DNA of 64,000 nt from Dermanyssus gallinae. Lineage: Eukaryota; Arthropoda; Arachnida; Mesostigmata; Dermanyssidae. The stretch spans positions 466,696 to 530,695 of the forward strand of contig QVRM01002436.1 in NCBI GenBank assembly GCA_003439945.1, written 5' to 3'. Position 1 is the first letter of the stretch, and each line of letters begins with the position of its first letter. The notes under the pieces are model-generated. The model did no database searches and was not told where the DNA came from. It saw only the letters and a list, made by a program, of their open reading frames with translations. Both the position numbers and the translations under genes were made by a program. This document shows positions 36,191-46,958 of the stretch, in pieces.

Positions 36191-36220
36191 TTGAATCTTG
36201 AATCTTGAATCTTGAATCTT
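36191..36220 (+). repeat. (TTGAATC)n 3' tail of the inserted LINE
   Basis: About four heptamer copies lie at the junction with R1-clade sequence (GGACGTCAAGAACGC follows). They define the 3' end of the inserted element. Confidence 0.9.
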
Positions 36221-37606
36221 GGACGTCAAGAACGCTTTTAACAGCCTGCCATGAAAAGTCATCCTAGGGACTCTACACAGGAAAAAGGTCCCCTTTTATC
36301 TACGGAAGCTTTTATCAAATTATCTACAAGACAGAACAATCCAGTCCCACGGGTCCGTTTTTAACATGACTGCAGGGGTGCCACAGGGACCCATACTTGG
36401 CCCCCTGCTCTGGATTATAACCTACGACGACGTGTTGCGGCTGAGGGATCTCCCCCCTGGCGTCAACCTCCTTGCCTATGCTGACGACCTCGTCCTAACC
36501 GTCCAGGCTCGGACCGCGGACCTGCTGCAGAGCCGTGCGAACGAGGCACTTGGCGACGTCGCCCGCTGGATGCAAGAAGCGGGGCTCGCTCTCGCCCCAG
36601 CCAGAAGCGGGGCTCGCTCTCGCCCCAGCCAAAAGCGAGGCGATACTCTTGGTGGGCCGAAGAACATGCCCCGACCTTCACCTACGCCTAGATGGCCAGG
36701 AGATCGTACTCGTCAACCACGTAAGGTACCTCGGGGTTACCCTTGACAAGGGTCTCCGCGGTACCGAACACGTGCGGCGGGTGACGGAAAAGGCAACGAA
36801 GACGGCCAATGACTTCGCACGTCTCATGCCCAACACATATGGTCCACGGCAGCTGAGAAGACGAATAATTATGTCCGCGGCCGAGTCGGTTGCCCTGTAC
36901 GGAGCTCCGGCCTGGCCCACCAACACACTAAAATTCGCCGCGAACAGGACTCGCCTGCGTCGGGCCCAAAGGGTCGGAGCTCTCAGGGTAATCTCAGCGT
37001 ACAGGACGGTCAGCGCCGCGGCGGCCTTCGTCCTTGCCGGAACGATCCCGTGGGATTTAAAGGCAGCCGAGCGCCGCCGCTTATGGGATAACCCAGGCCT
37101 CAAAAAAGACGAGGCACGTCAGCGTACAATCGACCTCTGGCAGGAGGAGTGAGAAGGCCTCGAACAGGGTGCCCCAGGCGCCAGCCTCCGCACCCTGATC
37201 CCAAATATCAGAAGCTGGCTTAACCGGCCGGGGGGGGGGAAATTACATTCCACACAACCCAAATCCTCACAGGTCACGGCGACTTCCAGTCGTACCTGTT
37301 CAGGATTGGAAAGGTCCCCAGCCCCACGTGCGTTCACTGCGGCGATGGACTCGACGACACTCCAGAGCACACGGTGCTTAGGTGTCGGTCATGGGCGGAG
37401 CAGCGCGCAAGCTTAACGGAATTTTTAAGTAACAACCCAGCTCTTAACCTACATGACCTCACTATGAAAATGACGGAATCAATTTCAGGATGGAACAAAG
37501 TGACCCAAGCTTTTAAGAACATACTGCAAGAGAAGACAAGGGCCTCCCTCCGAGTCCGCTCGCGTCTCCCCGAGGCTCCCGGGGAACACATCCGCCTGGA
37601 CCAGTA
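36221..37606 (+). pseudogene. R1-clade RT, C-terminal half with CCHC knuckle
   Basis: Resumes at DVKNAFNSLP. Then: AGVPQGPILGPLLW (motif B), LLAYADDLVL (motif C, YADD at 36,477-36,488), ALGDVARWMQEAGLALAP, NHVRYLGVTLDKGLRG and AAERRRLWD. After a further frame change comes the knuckle CVHCGDGLDDTPEHTVLRC (about 37,336-37,392). It ends at a stop at 37,605. Frameshifts: a 28-bp tandem duplication at 36,575-36,630, another near 36,240-36,370, and another around the G-run at 37,231-37,239. Confidence 0.8.
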
Positions 37607-37791
37607 GACTTGCCCCCCCTGACTGTTTGATGATATGCGCAAGCAGTTCCCAGTCAGCGTGGGGGACGGGGACACGACTGGTTTTTAGTGGGTTGGAGCC
37701 CCACACTACCGGCCCGCACTTGCAGGGAGCTCCCTTGCTGCGGTGCCCGCGTGTGCAACCGCATTTTCCAGTTAGTCCTCTAAAAAAAAAA
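37607..37791 (+). repeat. R1-clade 3' UTR and poly(A)
   Basis: Contains GGTTTTTAGTGGGTTGGAG and CCCACACTACC, blocks shared with fragments at 9,065-9,190 (minus) and 43,385-43,536, then ends in a run of A. Confidence 0.75.
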
Positions 37792-37803
37792 GTGAGAGGG
37801 CTA

Positions 37804-38690
37804 GCTCAGCCACCCCACCTTGAATGGTGATTGGGCTCTTCCGCAGCACCGCGTAGAGAACCCTGGGGATTTTAGCAGACAGTTCTGCTTCAGCCAGTTT
37901 GAATAATATGTTATCCTTTGGAGTGGCATCGAAGACTGCCCATAAATCCACAAATACGGAGTGTAAAAAGGGTTTTCTGCTTTGGTTTCGTCATATTCCA
38001 AATATTTTCTAGAAGCATTTGGCAAGAAGTAAAATGTGGTCTGTCGCAGCGGAGTCTGTGCTGATCCATACGGTGAGTCCACGAGACTCAAGACAACGCG
38101 AAAGACGGGCAGTGAGAATTGCTGATAGAAGTTTGTAACAGCAACTTCTTTTGGCGACTTTCCGTCATGAGCTAGGTTCACGCGGATTCCCTTTGCCCTT
38201 TGATTGATAGCTGAGAGCAGGGCGCTCTTCCAGTCATCGAGAGTCCGTCAGAGCTTTCTTAAGACGCTCGTTTCGAATCTGGTCAGGCCCTGTTGCACGG
38301 TTTGGGTAAAAGCTTTCAATGGCTGTGATCACCTCGGCCAGAGTGAATTCAGATGCGAACTCGGCACGCCATCGTATCGTTGGCTCGTCCCAGGCACCTC
38401 TGAAGAGCACAATGGTTCGCGGATTGGCGTTTGCAGAAGTAAACATATTGTTGAAGCGAGTTGTAAGAGTAGAAGACCCAAGGGGGCACGATGCGTATCC
38501 TGCACTTCCGGAGCCATTTGTACTCTGCTTCTAGTAACAAGCGAAGTTCTCGATGATCTAGGTAATTTTTGCGCTCAACCTTATACGCCGGCCCTGACTC
38601 TTGAGCACTGTAAAGAGATCGCATACCGGAGTAGATTAAGACAAGAAAGTGTGTAGTAAACTGTATGCAATACACGGCTTTTTAAACTAA
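37804..38690 (-). pseudogene. family C RT element, 5' half
   Basis: Minus-strand readings in order from 38,450: FTLAEVITAIESFYPNRATG and PDQIRNERLKKAL (pre-RT GPD motif), ILTARLSRCLESRGLTV near 38,120, then VFVDLWAVFDATPKDNILFK (motif A) and AVLRKSPITIQGG, ending at the R1-clade insertion point. Stops and at least two frame changes are present. The remainder is at 30,779-31,501. The 5' limit at about 38,690 is approximate. Confidence 0.7.
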
Positions 38691-38785
38691 GGGTTCGCCT
38701 TCTCTTAGTTTGAGTGGCCCTTTCCCTTTTGAATATATACCGGTATTTTTGTACTTGACTTTGATCTGACTTGAAAATTATGGTG

Positions 38786-39045
38786 GCGGCATGGTCCAGG
38801 GGACTAGTGGGGCGCTAGTCACGGCTGTCATCTGCCGGGGCGTCGCCGGTTCGATCCGTGTTGTTAATCGAATTTTTTTGGAGCGATGTTTATTGAGAAT
38901 AGATAATAAACCATACCGCTGAGAGTCAGCGGCCATGCTGCCCTAAGGACTGTTGGGGAAACCCTAGATTCTCAACATGTCTGACTTTCGGTGCATTGCA
39001 AAATGCCTCACAATGAGTTTTTAGCCCGTAGAGGACGAAGGGTGG
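38786..39045 (+). repeat. tRNA-derived SINE, family S2, copy 2 (best copy)
   Basis: The head has an A-box-like TGGTCCAGGGG and a B box GCCGGTTCGATCCG (38,848-38,861). The body (GAGAGTCAGCGGCCATGCTG, TCTCAACATGTCTG, ATGCCTCAC) matches 8,655-8,905. The length is about 250 bp. Confidence 0.7.
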
Positions 39046-40502
39046 TCTATAATTGATTGAAAATTATATCCGTTAATGCTCTTACAGCTTCCCGTGACTA
39101 GGTTTATTTACTAGTATAAAGAACAAAATATATGCCAAATTTCTAGGCGTACAAAGTATAACACAAGCCGTCTAGGGGGGTTTACAAGAATTTGACATCT
39201 CTGGAACGTCCGAGCAAGACTTCCTCTAGTCTTTTACCACATCTATCACATTAATTCTGAGCGTTTTTTTGCGCTTTTTTGCTTTACTGTACAAATCCCT
39301 GGTAATTATGCACATTAGTCAGATCTCTTATGCAGTCCAAGTGTATCCTTTCCTAACAGGTAGAAAAAACTCAAATAAAAAGACGGAACATTATTACAGA
39401 CGGGCATAAAAATAAAATAATTGTGGAGATCTCACTCTAATCTGAAACGAACAAATTTGTTAATAGTGCTCAGGTAATTGCCATCCTCCACAATCACTAA
39501 ATTGCGCCCTGAATGCCCTACTCGGGGTAACCGTGTAAATAACTTATTTGATTAAACTAAATTACTTGCACGATGTGGACATTCTTTTCTCTAAAATTGC
39601 TAAAATCAAAGCAATATGTGTAGTACAGCCTATGTGGCAGCCTTCGCGCCTAATGTTGAGTATTTTGAATTTTTTTCTCAAGCGAACCATATCTTGCCTG
39701 AATAATACTGCAAAAACTTCTTACGGAAAGGGTAGTTGATAACGCAAAACAGTTGACTTAACTTTCATTGTAGGGAAATTTAAGCATGTAGCTTCTGGGT
39801 CCTGTGTCCGTTTTAAGGTATCGTGCAGCTTGTTATATACCTTGGTTTGTTATAAATAAAGGCATCCTGTTTTTAACAGTTACTGCCTATCCATTCGAGT
39901 TATCGCGAATCACTAGTAGAATGTGCTGATTAGAAGAGGATCTGTAAAACCGCGTGTTTGTGGCAGTTTAAGACGATGTGACTATTCTTTACTCAACGAG
40001 GCTGTATGCTCTAGTGGTACGGTCTTATTTGTTGAGATCATTCAGAACCTGGCTCTATCAAGGGGCAGCACCTGAATCTCTATGGTCAATCGCCGGCACC
40101 GTTATCGAGCAACATTTTTGATTTCATATTTTTACGCAGGTAATATCTGACATATCATTTTCTCTACGTCGAGATAAAAATGAGTACCGTTAACGCGTGT
40201 GTATGAACAAACGACATAGAGCTGTTCCCAACTCATAGTTCATAATCGTTTATGCTGATCGATCAGACTGATTCATTGAGAAATTTGGATTTATCTGGAT
40301 CTATTAAGTTTCTAGCCTAAAGAAGGTCCTCTCCATTTGGCACCGTGCACATCGAGCTATTACTTAAACAAACCTAAAGACTTAACGAAACACCGCCGTA
40401 GAAGTTTGTCAGCTCTGGTTCGTAGGCTTTAAGCTAAGTCCGCGTGTTGGTGTCAGCATTTTTGGGCCCTGTTGTGGGAACACTGATTTTGTTTGCTGTT
40501 AG
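39046..40502. other. unassigned AT-rich sequence
   Basis: No gene or repeat recognised. A stretch near 40,000-40,110 is only faintly tRNA-like. Confidence 0.4.
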
Positions 40503-40648
40503 ATTACGAGTTTTCGGCGGGATGTCCAGATTAAGTGCATAAAAAATGACGCGCTGCGGCTGTCGCGCGACACGTCGGCGGTAATGAACGTCGCCACACC
40601 GTCATTTTACATGCACTCAATCTGGACATCCCGCCGAAAACTCGTAAT
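40503..40648. mobile_element. 146-bp foldback element (MITE-like)
   Basis: Arms of about 48 bp, 40,503-40,550 and 40,601-40,648, are nearly perfect inverted repeats (ATTACGAGTTTTCGGCGGGA at the left end). The centre is GC-rich. Long TIRs with no coding capacity fit a miniature inverted-repeat element. No target-site duplication is clear beyond a possible TTA. Confidence 0.75.
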
Positions 40649-40794
40649 TACTCCGCAACCACAGCTCGCATTGACATATGTTTGGTACCAAAATGATCGC
40701 CATGAATTGCGCATTGGCTGAATATGTCCGCTTTGAGCGCTGTGAGTGGTTGTAGGGTTATGATTCTAAAGTATTTGGCGTGAACGCTAATGAA

Positions 40795-41108
40795 GAACTT
40801 CATTTTTGGCGAATTTTCTTCTAAGCGACCATGCCGCGTCTTCTGACCGGCCTTGCATATTCATCAGATGGAGCAGAATTTTATCACGAACACGGTGTGC
40901 TTAGTTTCTGTCTAGGAAGACTGGTTGTCTCGCAACAGCACATTTTGTGCTCCTATGTCGGGCAAAAACACCAGTGTCACAAATTGTAGTAATTTCACTG
41001 TAACTCCGAAACAAGACTTCTCAGAGCACATGTTCCATTGGAAAAAATATTCGTTTTAACGAGCTCTACAATTTTATGTATCGCTATAAAATTCGTTCAG
41101 TCACACCC
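40795..41108 (+). repeat. dispersed repeat X, copy 2
   Basis: Similar to 17,835-18,090 over about 260 bp, then continues to GTTCAGTCACACCCTG and directly enters a long (TA)n tract. CACCCTGTA is a common terminus of Tc1/mariner-type elements, so this may be a non-autonomous one. Confidence 0.6.
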
Positions 41109-42183
<1,075 letters not shown>

Positions 42184-42935
42184 TTGCTTTTTTCGGTACT
42201 ATTGGGAGGGCTACCTAACCGGGTGAAGCAGAGGTGGACTCAAGAGTGGGCAAGTACTTTAATGTATGCAGATGACATTGCAATCTATAATAGGAGTCTA
42301 TTTAGGGTTTACCAGGGACTGGAAAGAATAATTGATTTTATGGACGAGATGAGGCTTAGCATAAACTGGCAAAAAAACAGTAGCAGTTAAGTTTCGACGT
42401 GGGATTTGATTAGCAAATGACGACATTCTCCGAGTCGTTGTATGTATTTCAATGTACAATGTAGTTCATTTTGTAAATAAATTTACTTATCTGGGAGTCA
42501 CTATAACGTCGATTGGTAGCAGTTTACGGCAGAGTGGAAAAAGCAATTCGAGCGGCAGCAGCAATTGAGAACCCGCAAATGTTGTGAATACATACCGCGT
42601 TCGCCCTTTTCAAAATTAAAATAGAACCAATGGCAACATTCGGTATATCACTTATATGGGAAACATTGGGAGAAGCAGATCTACAGTTACTAGATAGAGC
42701 CAGATTTTTCTTTATGAAACGGGTTTGGGGTTAGCCAATTGCAGGATTAGAATAGTTCATAGAGGGGGGAACTTTAATGACACAGGAACTACAACTTCGA
42801 TGGGGTTACCTAGGACGAGAGCGTTTGAGGCCTACACTTTGAAGTGGACGCCAAAAATGGAAGGAAATCAAATTAGGAATATATACTACGGTAGCGATGA
42901 CAAGCACGGCCTGGCAAGCAACCGGATATAAGAGC
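42184..42935 (+). pseudogene. family C-like RT element fragment
   Basis: Plus-strand LLGGLPNRVKQRWTQEW leads into STLMYADDIAIYNRS (motif C, YADD intact) and IDFMDEMRLSINWQK. Later frames give NKFTYLGVTITS (42,472-42,510), LIWETLGEADLQLLDRA, then a reading ending LKWTPKMEGNQIRN. The IWETLGEADLQLLD block matches IWDKLSETQLQKFD of the split element at 30.8 kb. There are several stops and frame changes. Confidence 0.7.
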
Positions 42936-43097
42936 AGATATCTAACTACGGCGTTTGCAGGCCACGGGCGTAACGCAGCACGGAGGAATTCCACGACAGT
43001 GTTGCAGGTGCACGAGGTGCTCTGTCCAGTGCGATAGAACCACGCCGTAGCGTGTCCAGCAGTTCAGTCAATAGCTGAACTAGCAAGGTGAGAGAAG
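42936..43097. other. unassigned, possibly rest of the family C copy
   Basis: Lies between family C coding remnants and a truncated R1-clade copy. No motif was read. Confidence 0.3.
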
Positions 43098-43536
43098 GAG
43101 GCATGGAAGATGGCGACGAACTTGTTCGTCGCCGTTTTGACACTCAAGACAGCCAAGAAAACGGCCAGGCGGGAGAGGTTTGAGCGGGTCTCTCAGGAGA
43201 GTGGTCGAGACGAGGAGCCGAGGGAGGGGGAAGGGGGTAGGGAGCAGCCAGGCCCTCATGGTCTCGACGCAATTTCACAGGACGGATCACAAAATGGCAT
43301 CTCCCTATCCAACCGCAGTAGACATGCGGGATGATAGTCAGGGATAGAGCTGATTGAAGGAGAACGGCAGAGACGCCTCTCCCACGGCTTCGAAGTAATG
43401 CCAAAGTAATACCGTGCCTGGGGGGGGGGGGGAGGAATCCGGGTTTAGTGGGTTTGCGAGTCTCACACTAGTCACGCAGGCTGCTAGTGGCGCATGTGCA
43501 GCATGCATTCCCGAAACCTCCCAGAAAAAAAAAAGA
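43098..43536 (+). mobile_element. short 5'-truncated R1-clade copy
   Basis: The 3' portion (43,440-43,536) matches the 3' UTR at 37,670-37,791 (TTTAGTGGGTTTGCGAG, CTCACACTA, GCATTCCC, A-run). A possible 9-bp duplication TGAGAGAAG lies at 43,089-43,097 and 43,537-43,545. The upstream half is G-rich and was not matched confidently to coding sequence. A G-run of about 12 is at 43,421-43,432. Confidence 0.5.
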
Positions 43537-43607
43537 TGAGAGAAGACCCAATGACGTGAAGGAAGCACTAGTTGTGTCTATGGTATACAAATTCTCAACC
43601 TGGGTGT

Positions 43608-43727
43608 TGATAAACCTAAATAATAATAAATACAAATGTGCAACGGCGGGGATTGAACCTGTGCACCTTTGTGTCTCCTCCGGTCGCAAGACGCACGCGA
43701 ATGGACCTCGCCACCCGGGCTTAAGTC
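43608..43727 (-). repeat. tRNA-derived SINE, family S1, copy 2 (short)
   Basis: The minus strand has the A-box region GGTGGCGAGGT and a decayed B box AGGTTCAATCCCCG, followed by CACATTTGTATTTATTATTAT. Head and start of body match copies at 349-526 and 62,189-62,368; the rest of the body is missing. Confidence 0.65.
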
Positions 43728-44788
43728 TCGCTGTGGATCTGGGGTCCCTATTTCTCGCTTGACTCACACGTCCATGGAGACGCTCGAAAAGCATAAAGTC
43801 ACCTTGATCTACAGTGCAAACGAGTTCAATCAGGAGAGCCCGATAAAGAATGCCATAAGAAGAACGAGATGGAAGTGTAAAACAACACGGCGTCATAGAC
43901 GAAGCATCCGCAATCAGTGGTAGTGTGGGACCCCAGGCCAGCGGCTGGGTTTGGTTGCCGCCGAAACGCATACCCATTAGACAGACCGTCCTCGTTGAGT
44001 ATCATTCTCTGCCAGTCCTATGTTTATAAATTGTAGAACCGGGATTTGCTACTTACTCATCATGGGCCTATGGGTCGAGACGTAGAAAGCATCGACAGCG
44101 ACAAATTATGCCCGAGGGTGTCGACGTTCCAGGCAAGCTTGTCTGACAAACGTAGTATTTAGTTTCATTCTTAATATTCATTCAAACTCTACTTCAAATC
44201 TGCAAAGCAGTTAACAGAAGATTGCTTCGAAAAGGTATGTATCCCGCCGGGTTCGAAACTGCGGCTTCTAGTGCACGAGTCGCCTTCACGGCTACCTAGC
44301 TCCTTCAGGTCGTTCCATCGACATGATTGTCGACGAGCCATGTGGCTTGGTTCGACGACCTTCGATCGCGCATAGGCCACGAGTGGCATAGAGAGAGAAC
44401 ATGGAGAGGCCCCCGCAAGTAAGGGCCGTTGCTGCCAGGGTCAGCAGCCAGAGAAGCACGAGCCAGCAGCCAAGTCCGTCCGTCCGTACCACGACTTACA
44501 CAGCTGGCCATTTAGGCTGCGTCTACATCCATGTTGGCAGCAAACATCGTGGGCGAACGAACGTTAGCCGCCGCTGTCGCCGTAACTACAACGCCTTCGA
44601 CACCGAATCGCTTGAGACGTTGGCGGCTGGCTAATTCTCTAGCTCGATGCGTTGGATCGACGAACTTCGGCAGCCGCACACGTAGAGACACTTAGGCGTG
44701 GTCGTCAGCCAATGCCCGGCATGGCCCGACATGTGTGGCCAGTCTCGCTCACATAACTGGCGATCGTTCATGGTCATGGTGATGTTTA
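43728..44788. other. unassigned, GC-richer, one tRNA-like stretch
   Basis: No gene recognised. At about 44,225-44,300 the minus strand carries a B-box-like GTTTCGAACCC and an A-box-like TAGCCGTGAAGG, possibly another decayed SINE head. Confidence 0.35.
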
Positions 44789-44790
44789 TA

Positions 44791-46109
44791 CGAGGTGTGT
44801 TCAAAAAGTATCGCGACTTTTGTGTTTTTTCAAAAAATATTCATTTATTCATGAATATCTATTTTGTCCCCTTCAAAGTAATCCCCATGAGATATTATAC
44901 ACTTGTGCCAACGGTTTTTCCAATCTTCGAAGCATTTCAAAAAACCTTTTTTTTATCTTGTTCAGCTCCTCCTTCGATGCCGTCTTTATCTCGTCAAGCG
45001 TAGCGTAACGTCGTCCTTTCATGGGCCTCTTCAGTTTAGGGAACAAGAAAAAGTCACAGGGGGCCAGATCTGGGGAATACGGTGGCTGCGGCATCATTAG
45101 TGTGTTGTTTTTGGCCAAAAACTCGCGCACAAGCAACGATGTGTGAGCAGGGGCGTTATCGTGGTGCAAAAGCCAATTTTGGTTCTTCCACAAATCCGGG
45201 CGTTTCTGGCGGATTGCTTCGCGCAAATTGCGCATAACTTGCAGGTAATATTCCTTATTGACCGTTCTACCCTGTGGCAAGAACTCATGATGCACCACGC
45301 CCCTGCAATCGAAGAAAACTGTCAGCAAAACTTTCACATTCGACCGAACTTGGCGCGCTTTTTTCGGTCTTGGTTCGTGCGGCAGCTTCCATTGAGATGA
45401 TTGAGCTTTGGTTTCCACGTCATAACCATAAACCCACGATTCGTCACCAGTTATGACCCTCTGGAGCAAATTTGGGTCGTCGCGGACAGAGTCCAACTTC
45501 TCATTAGCAATGTTCATGCGATGCTGTTTTTGGTCGCAATTGAGCAATTTTGGTACGAATTTCGCGGCGACCCGTCTCATGCCCAAATCATTCATAAAAA
45601 TCGAATGGCACGAGCCAATCGATATGTTTAGGTCCTCAGCAACTTCTCTAACGGTGATTCGACGATTGGCCAATACCATTTTCTCCACTTCATTAATTTT
45701 TTCGTCTGTTGTTGAAGTGCTCGGGCGTCCGGCACGCTCTTCGTCGTTCACATCTTCTCGGCCTTCTGAGAACATTTTGTACCACCGATAAACGTTGCTT
45801 CGGTCCAAGGTAGCTTATCCGTATGCCACAGTCAACATTCGGAATGCATCCGCGCACTTAATTTCGTTTTTCACACAAAATTTGATACAGGTTCTTTGAT
45901 CCATTTTTTTGAATAGGTAAAAATCGAAGACGATCCAAAACACGTGCAAGCAAAGCAGCTGTCAACAATTAAGTGAACATTCAAAATGGCCGAGCTTGTC
46001 GGCATAAGTGAGAGACATGAGTACCAACATAACGCCACAAAAAATCGAAATTCGAATATACGTAACCCGCGAAAATTCAAAAGTCGCGATACTTATTGAA
46101 CACACCTCG
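44791..46109 (-). mobile_element. mariner transposon, nearly intact
   Basis: 1,319-bp element flanked by TA target duplications at 44,789-44,790 and 46,110-46,111. Terminal inverted repeats are about 31 bp with one difference (CGAGGTGTGTTCAAAAAGTA versus CGAGGTGTGTTCAATAAGTA). The single transposase gene fills most of the element. Length, TIRs, TA duplication and DD34D transposase are all as expected for mariner. Confidence 0.95.
44873..45904 (-). pseudogene. mariner DD34D transposase with one nonsense codon
   Basis: From the ATG at 45,902-45,904 the frame is 343 codons, normal for mariner, with one in-frame TAA at codon 30 (45,815-45,817). The rest (45,808-44,873, 311 codons from the next Met) is open. 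The HTH region includes VYRWYKMFSEGRE, AGRPST and REVAEDLNIS. Catalytic residues are D154 (TGDESWVYGYD), D249 (HHDNAPAH) and D284 (SPDLAPCDFF), giving exactly 34 residues between the last two. The WVPH.L motif reads FVPKLL. The three acids align with the D156/D249/D284 triad of Mos1. The stop appears to be a single-base change of a glutamate codon, so the copy looks recently inactivated. It acts in cut-and-paste transposition at TA sites. Confidence 0.92.
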
Positions 46110-46111
46110 TA

Positions 46112-46212
46112 GTTGTTGTTATTGTTGTCGTCGTTGTCGTTGTTGTGGTCGTTGTCGTTGTTGTCGTTGTCGTTGTTGTCGTCGTCGTCGTCGTCGTTGT
46201 TGTTGTTGTCAA
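46112..46212. repeat. (GTT/GTC)n trinucleotide tract
   Basis: Imperfect GTTGTC/GTTGTT repeats start right after the mariner TA duplication. Confidence 0.9.
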
Positions 46213-46369
46213 CATCTATCCGATTTCCGTTTCTTGTAATTCATATTTGTTGCAGCTGTTTGCACTTCTCCTAACGTGTGGGGTGGAATATCGTGGAAAA
46301 AAATAAAGTCTAATAATTTTAAATCAGAAGCCGCACTAGAATCTCAAATGTAGCACATGTAATGGCGTT

Positions 46370-46720
46370 TTACGGGAGACGTCTTGGTTACCCAGATGCG
46401 AGAGTTTTGTTTATTCACTCTCCCACTCAGATAAGAATAGGCTTCGTAGAAATTTCACAAATTCGGCATCACGCTGCACCATCTCAGAAGCCCAATGGAC
46501 AACATTTAGTCGCTTCTGATGGCCCGAAGGTCTGAGCTCTTGGGTCAGCAGAATTTATGTGGATGCTTTGCTAGATCCGACGTCAAAATACCTCAGGTTG
46601 AGATGCGCGAAAGATCCAGTATTTGGGCACGTGGCTAAACCGATGTTTTGGGACATTGTCCGCCACAGCAACGAGAGCTCCGCTGTATTTCAGTTTTGTT
46701 AATCGTAAAGGGCACGGAAA
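46370..46720 (-). pseudogene. mariner-like element transposase fragment
   Basis: The minus strand in mixed frames gives NVPKHRFSHVPK, LTSDLAKHPHKF, QELRPSG, KRLNVVHWASEMVQRD (read with one frame adjustment) and LSGRVNKQNSRIWVTKTSP. This order (HPYK.Q.QEL, R..F..W, LSG.VNKQN.RIW) is that of the central region of mariner-like transposases common in insects. Catalytic blocks are incomplete. Confidence 0.55.
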
Positions 46721-46915
46721 GTTCACCCGTATGCCCGCACAGAGTTTTCCGTTTCACGATAAAGGTTTACAGTCTCTACGCATTATTTCGTTGAGTAAGC
46801 TCGACCTTGCATTTGGTAGCCCTATTTGTTCTGCTTGCACAGAGCAGATAACGGGGATAAACAAAAAACGCATTTAACACTGTGTAGACTAGGGGTAAAC
46901 ATGTGTGTATGTATG

Positions 46916-46920
<5 letters not shown>

Positions 46921-46952
<32 letters not shown>
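46921..46952. repeat. (TA)n microsatellite
   Basis: Left flank of the best family A copy; TA repeats pass directly into RT-coding sequence. Confidence 0.9.

Positions 46953-46958
<6 letters not shown>

Larger units (their letters stand above)
32567..36220 (+). mobile_element. CR1/Jockey-superclade LINE inserted in the R1-clade element
   Basis: 3.65-kb insertion at RT motif A of the R1-clade element. The short duplication TGGAC flanks it (32,562-32,566 and 36,220-36,224, the first base shared with the tail). Its 3' end is about four TTGAATC heptamers (36,191-36,220), typical of short tandem 3' tails in CR1/L2-type LINEs. It holds the end of a putative ORF1 (to 32,968) and ORF2 with apurinic-like endonuclease and RT. 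The 5' end is truncated within ORF1. Confidence 0.85.
31514..37791 (+). mobile_element. R1-clade non-LTR retrotransposon, 5'-truncated, split by a second element
   Basis: The insertion is bounded by the 12-bp target-site duplication GTGAGAGGGCTA (31,502-31,513 and 37,792-37,803) and ends in a poly(A) run at 37,782-37,791. Its coding sequence is in two parts, 31,557-32,566 and 36,221-37,606, interrupted by the CR1/Jockey-like element at 32,567-36,220. R1-clade assignment rests on LDVKNAFNSLP at RT motif A (joined across the inner insertion), YADDLVL and a C-terminal CCHC knuckle. ORF1 and the endonuclease are absent. Confidence 0.8.

Noticed and set aside
40000..40110. Faint tRNA-like sequence (TGCTCTAGTGG)
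   Set aside because: An A-box-like string without a B box at the right distance.
43468..43977. Minus-strand 169-codon open frame
   Set aside because: It runs across an R1-clade tail and a SINE, so it is composite repeat sequence.
44903..45791. Plus-strand open frames inside the mariner element
   Set aside because: They are antisense to the transposase, which has full motif support on the minus strand.
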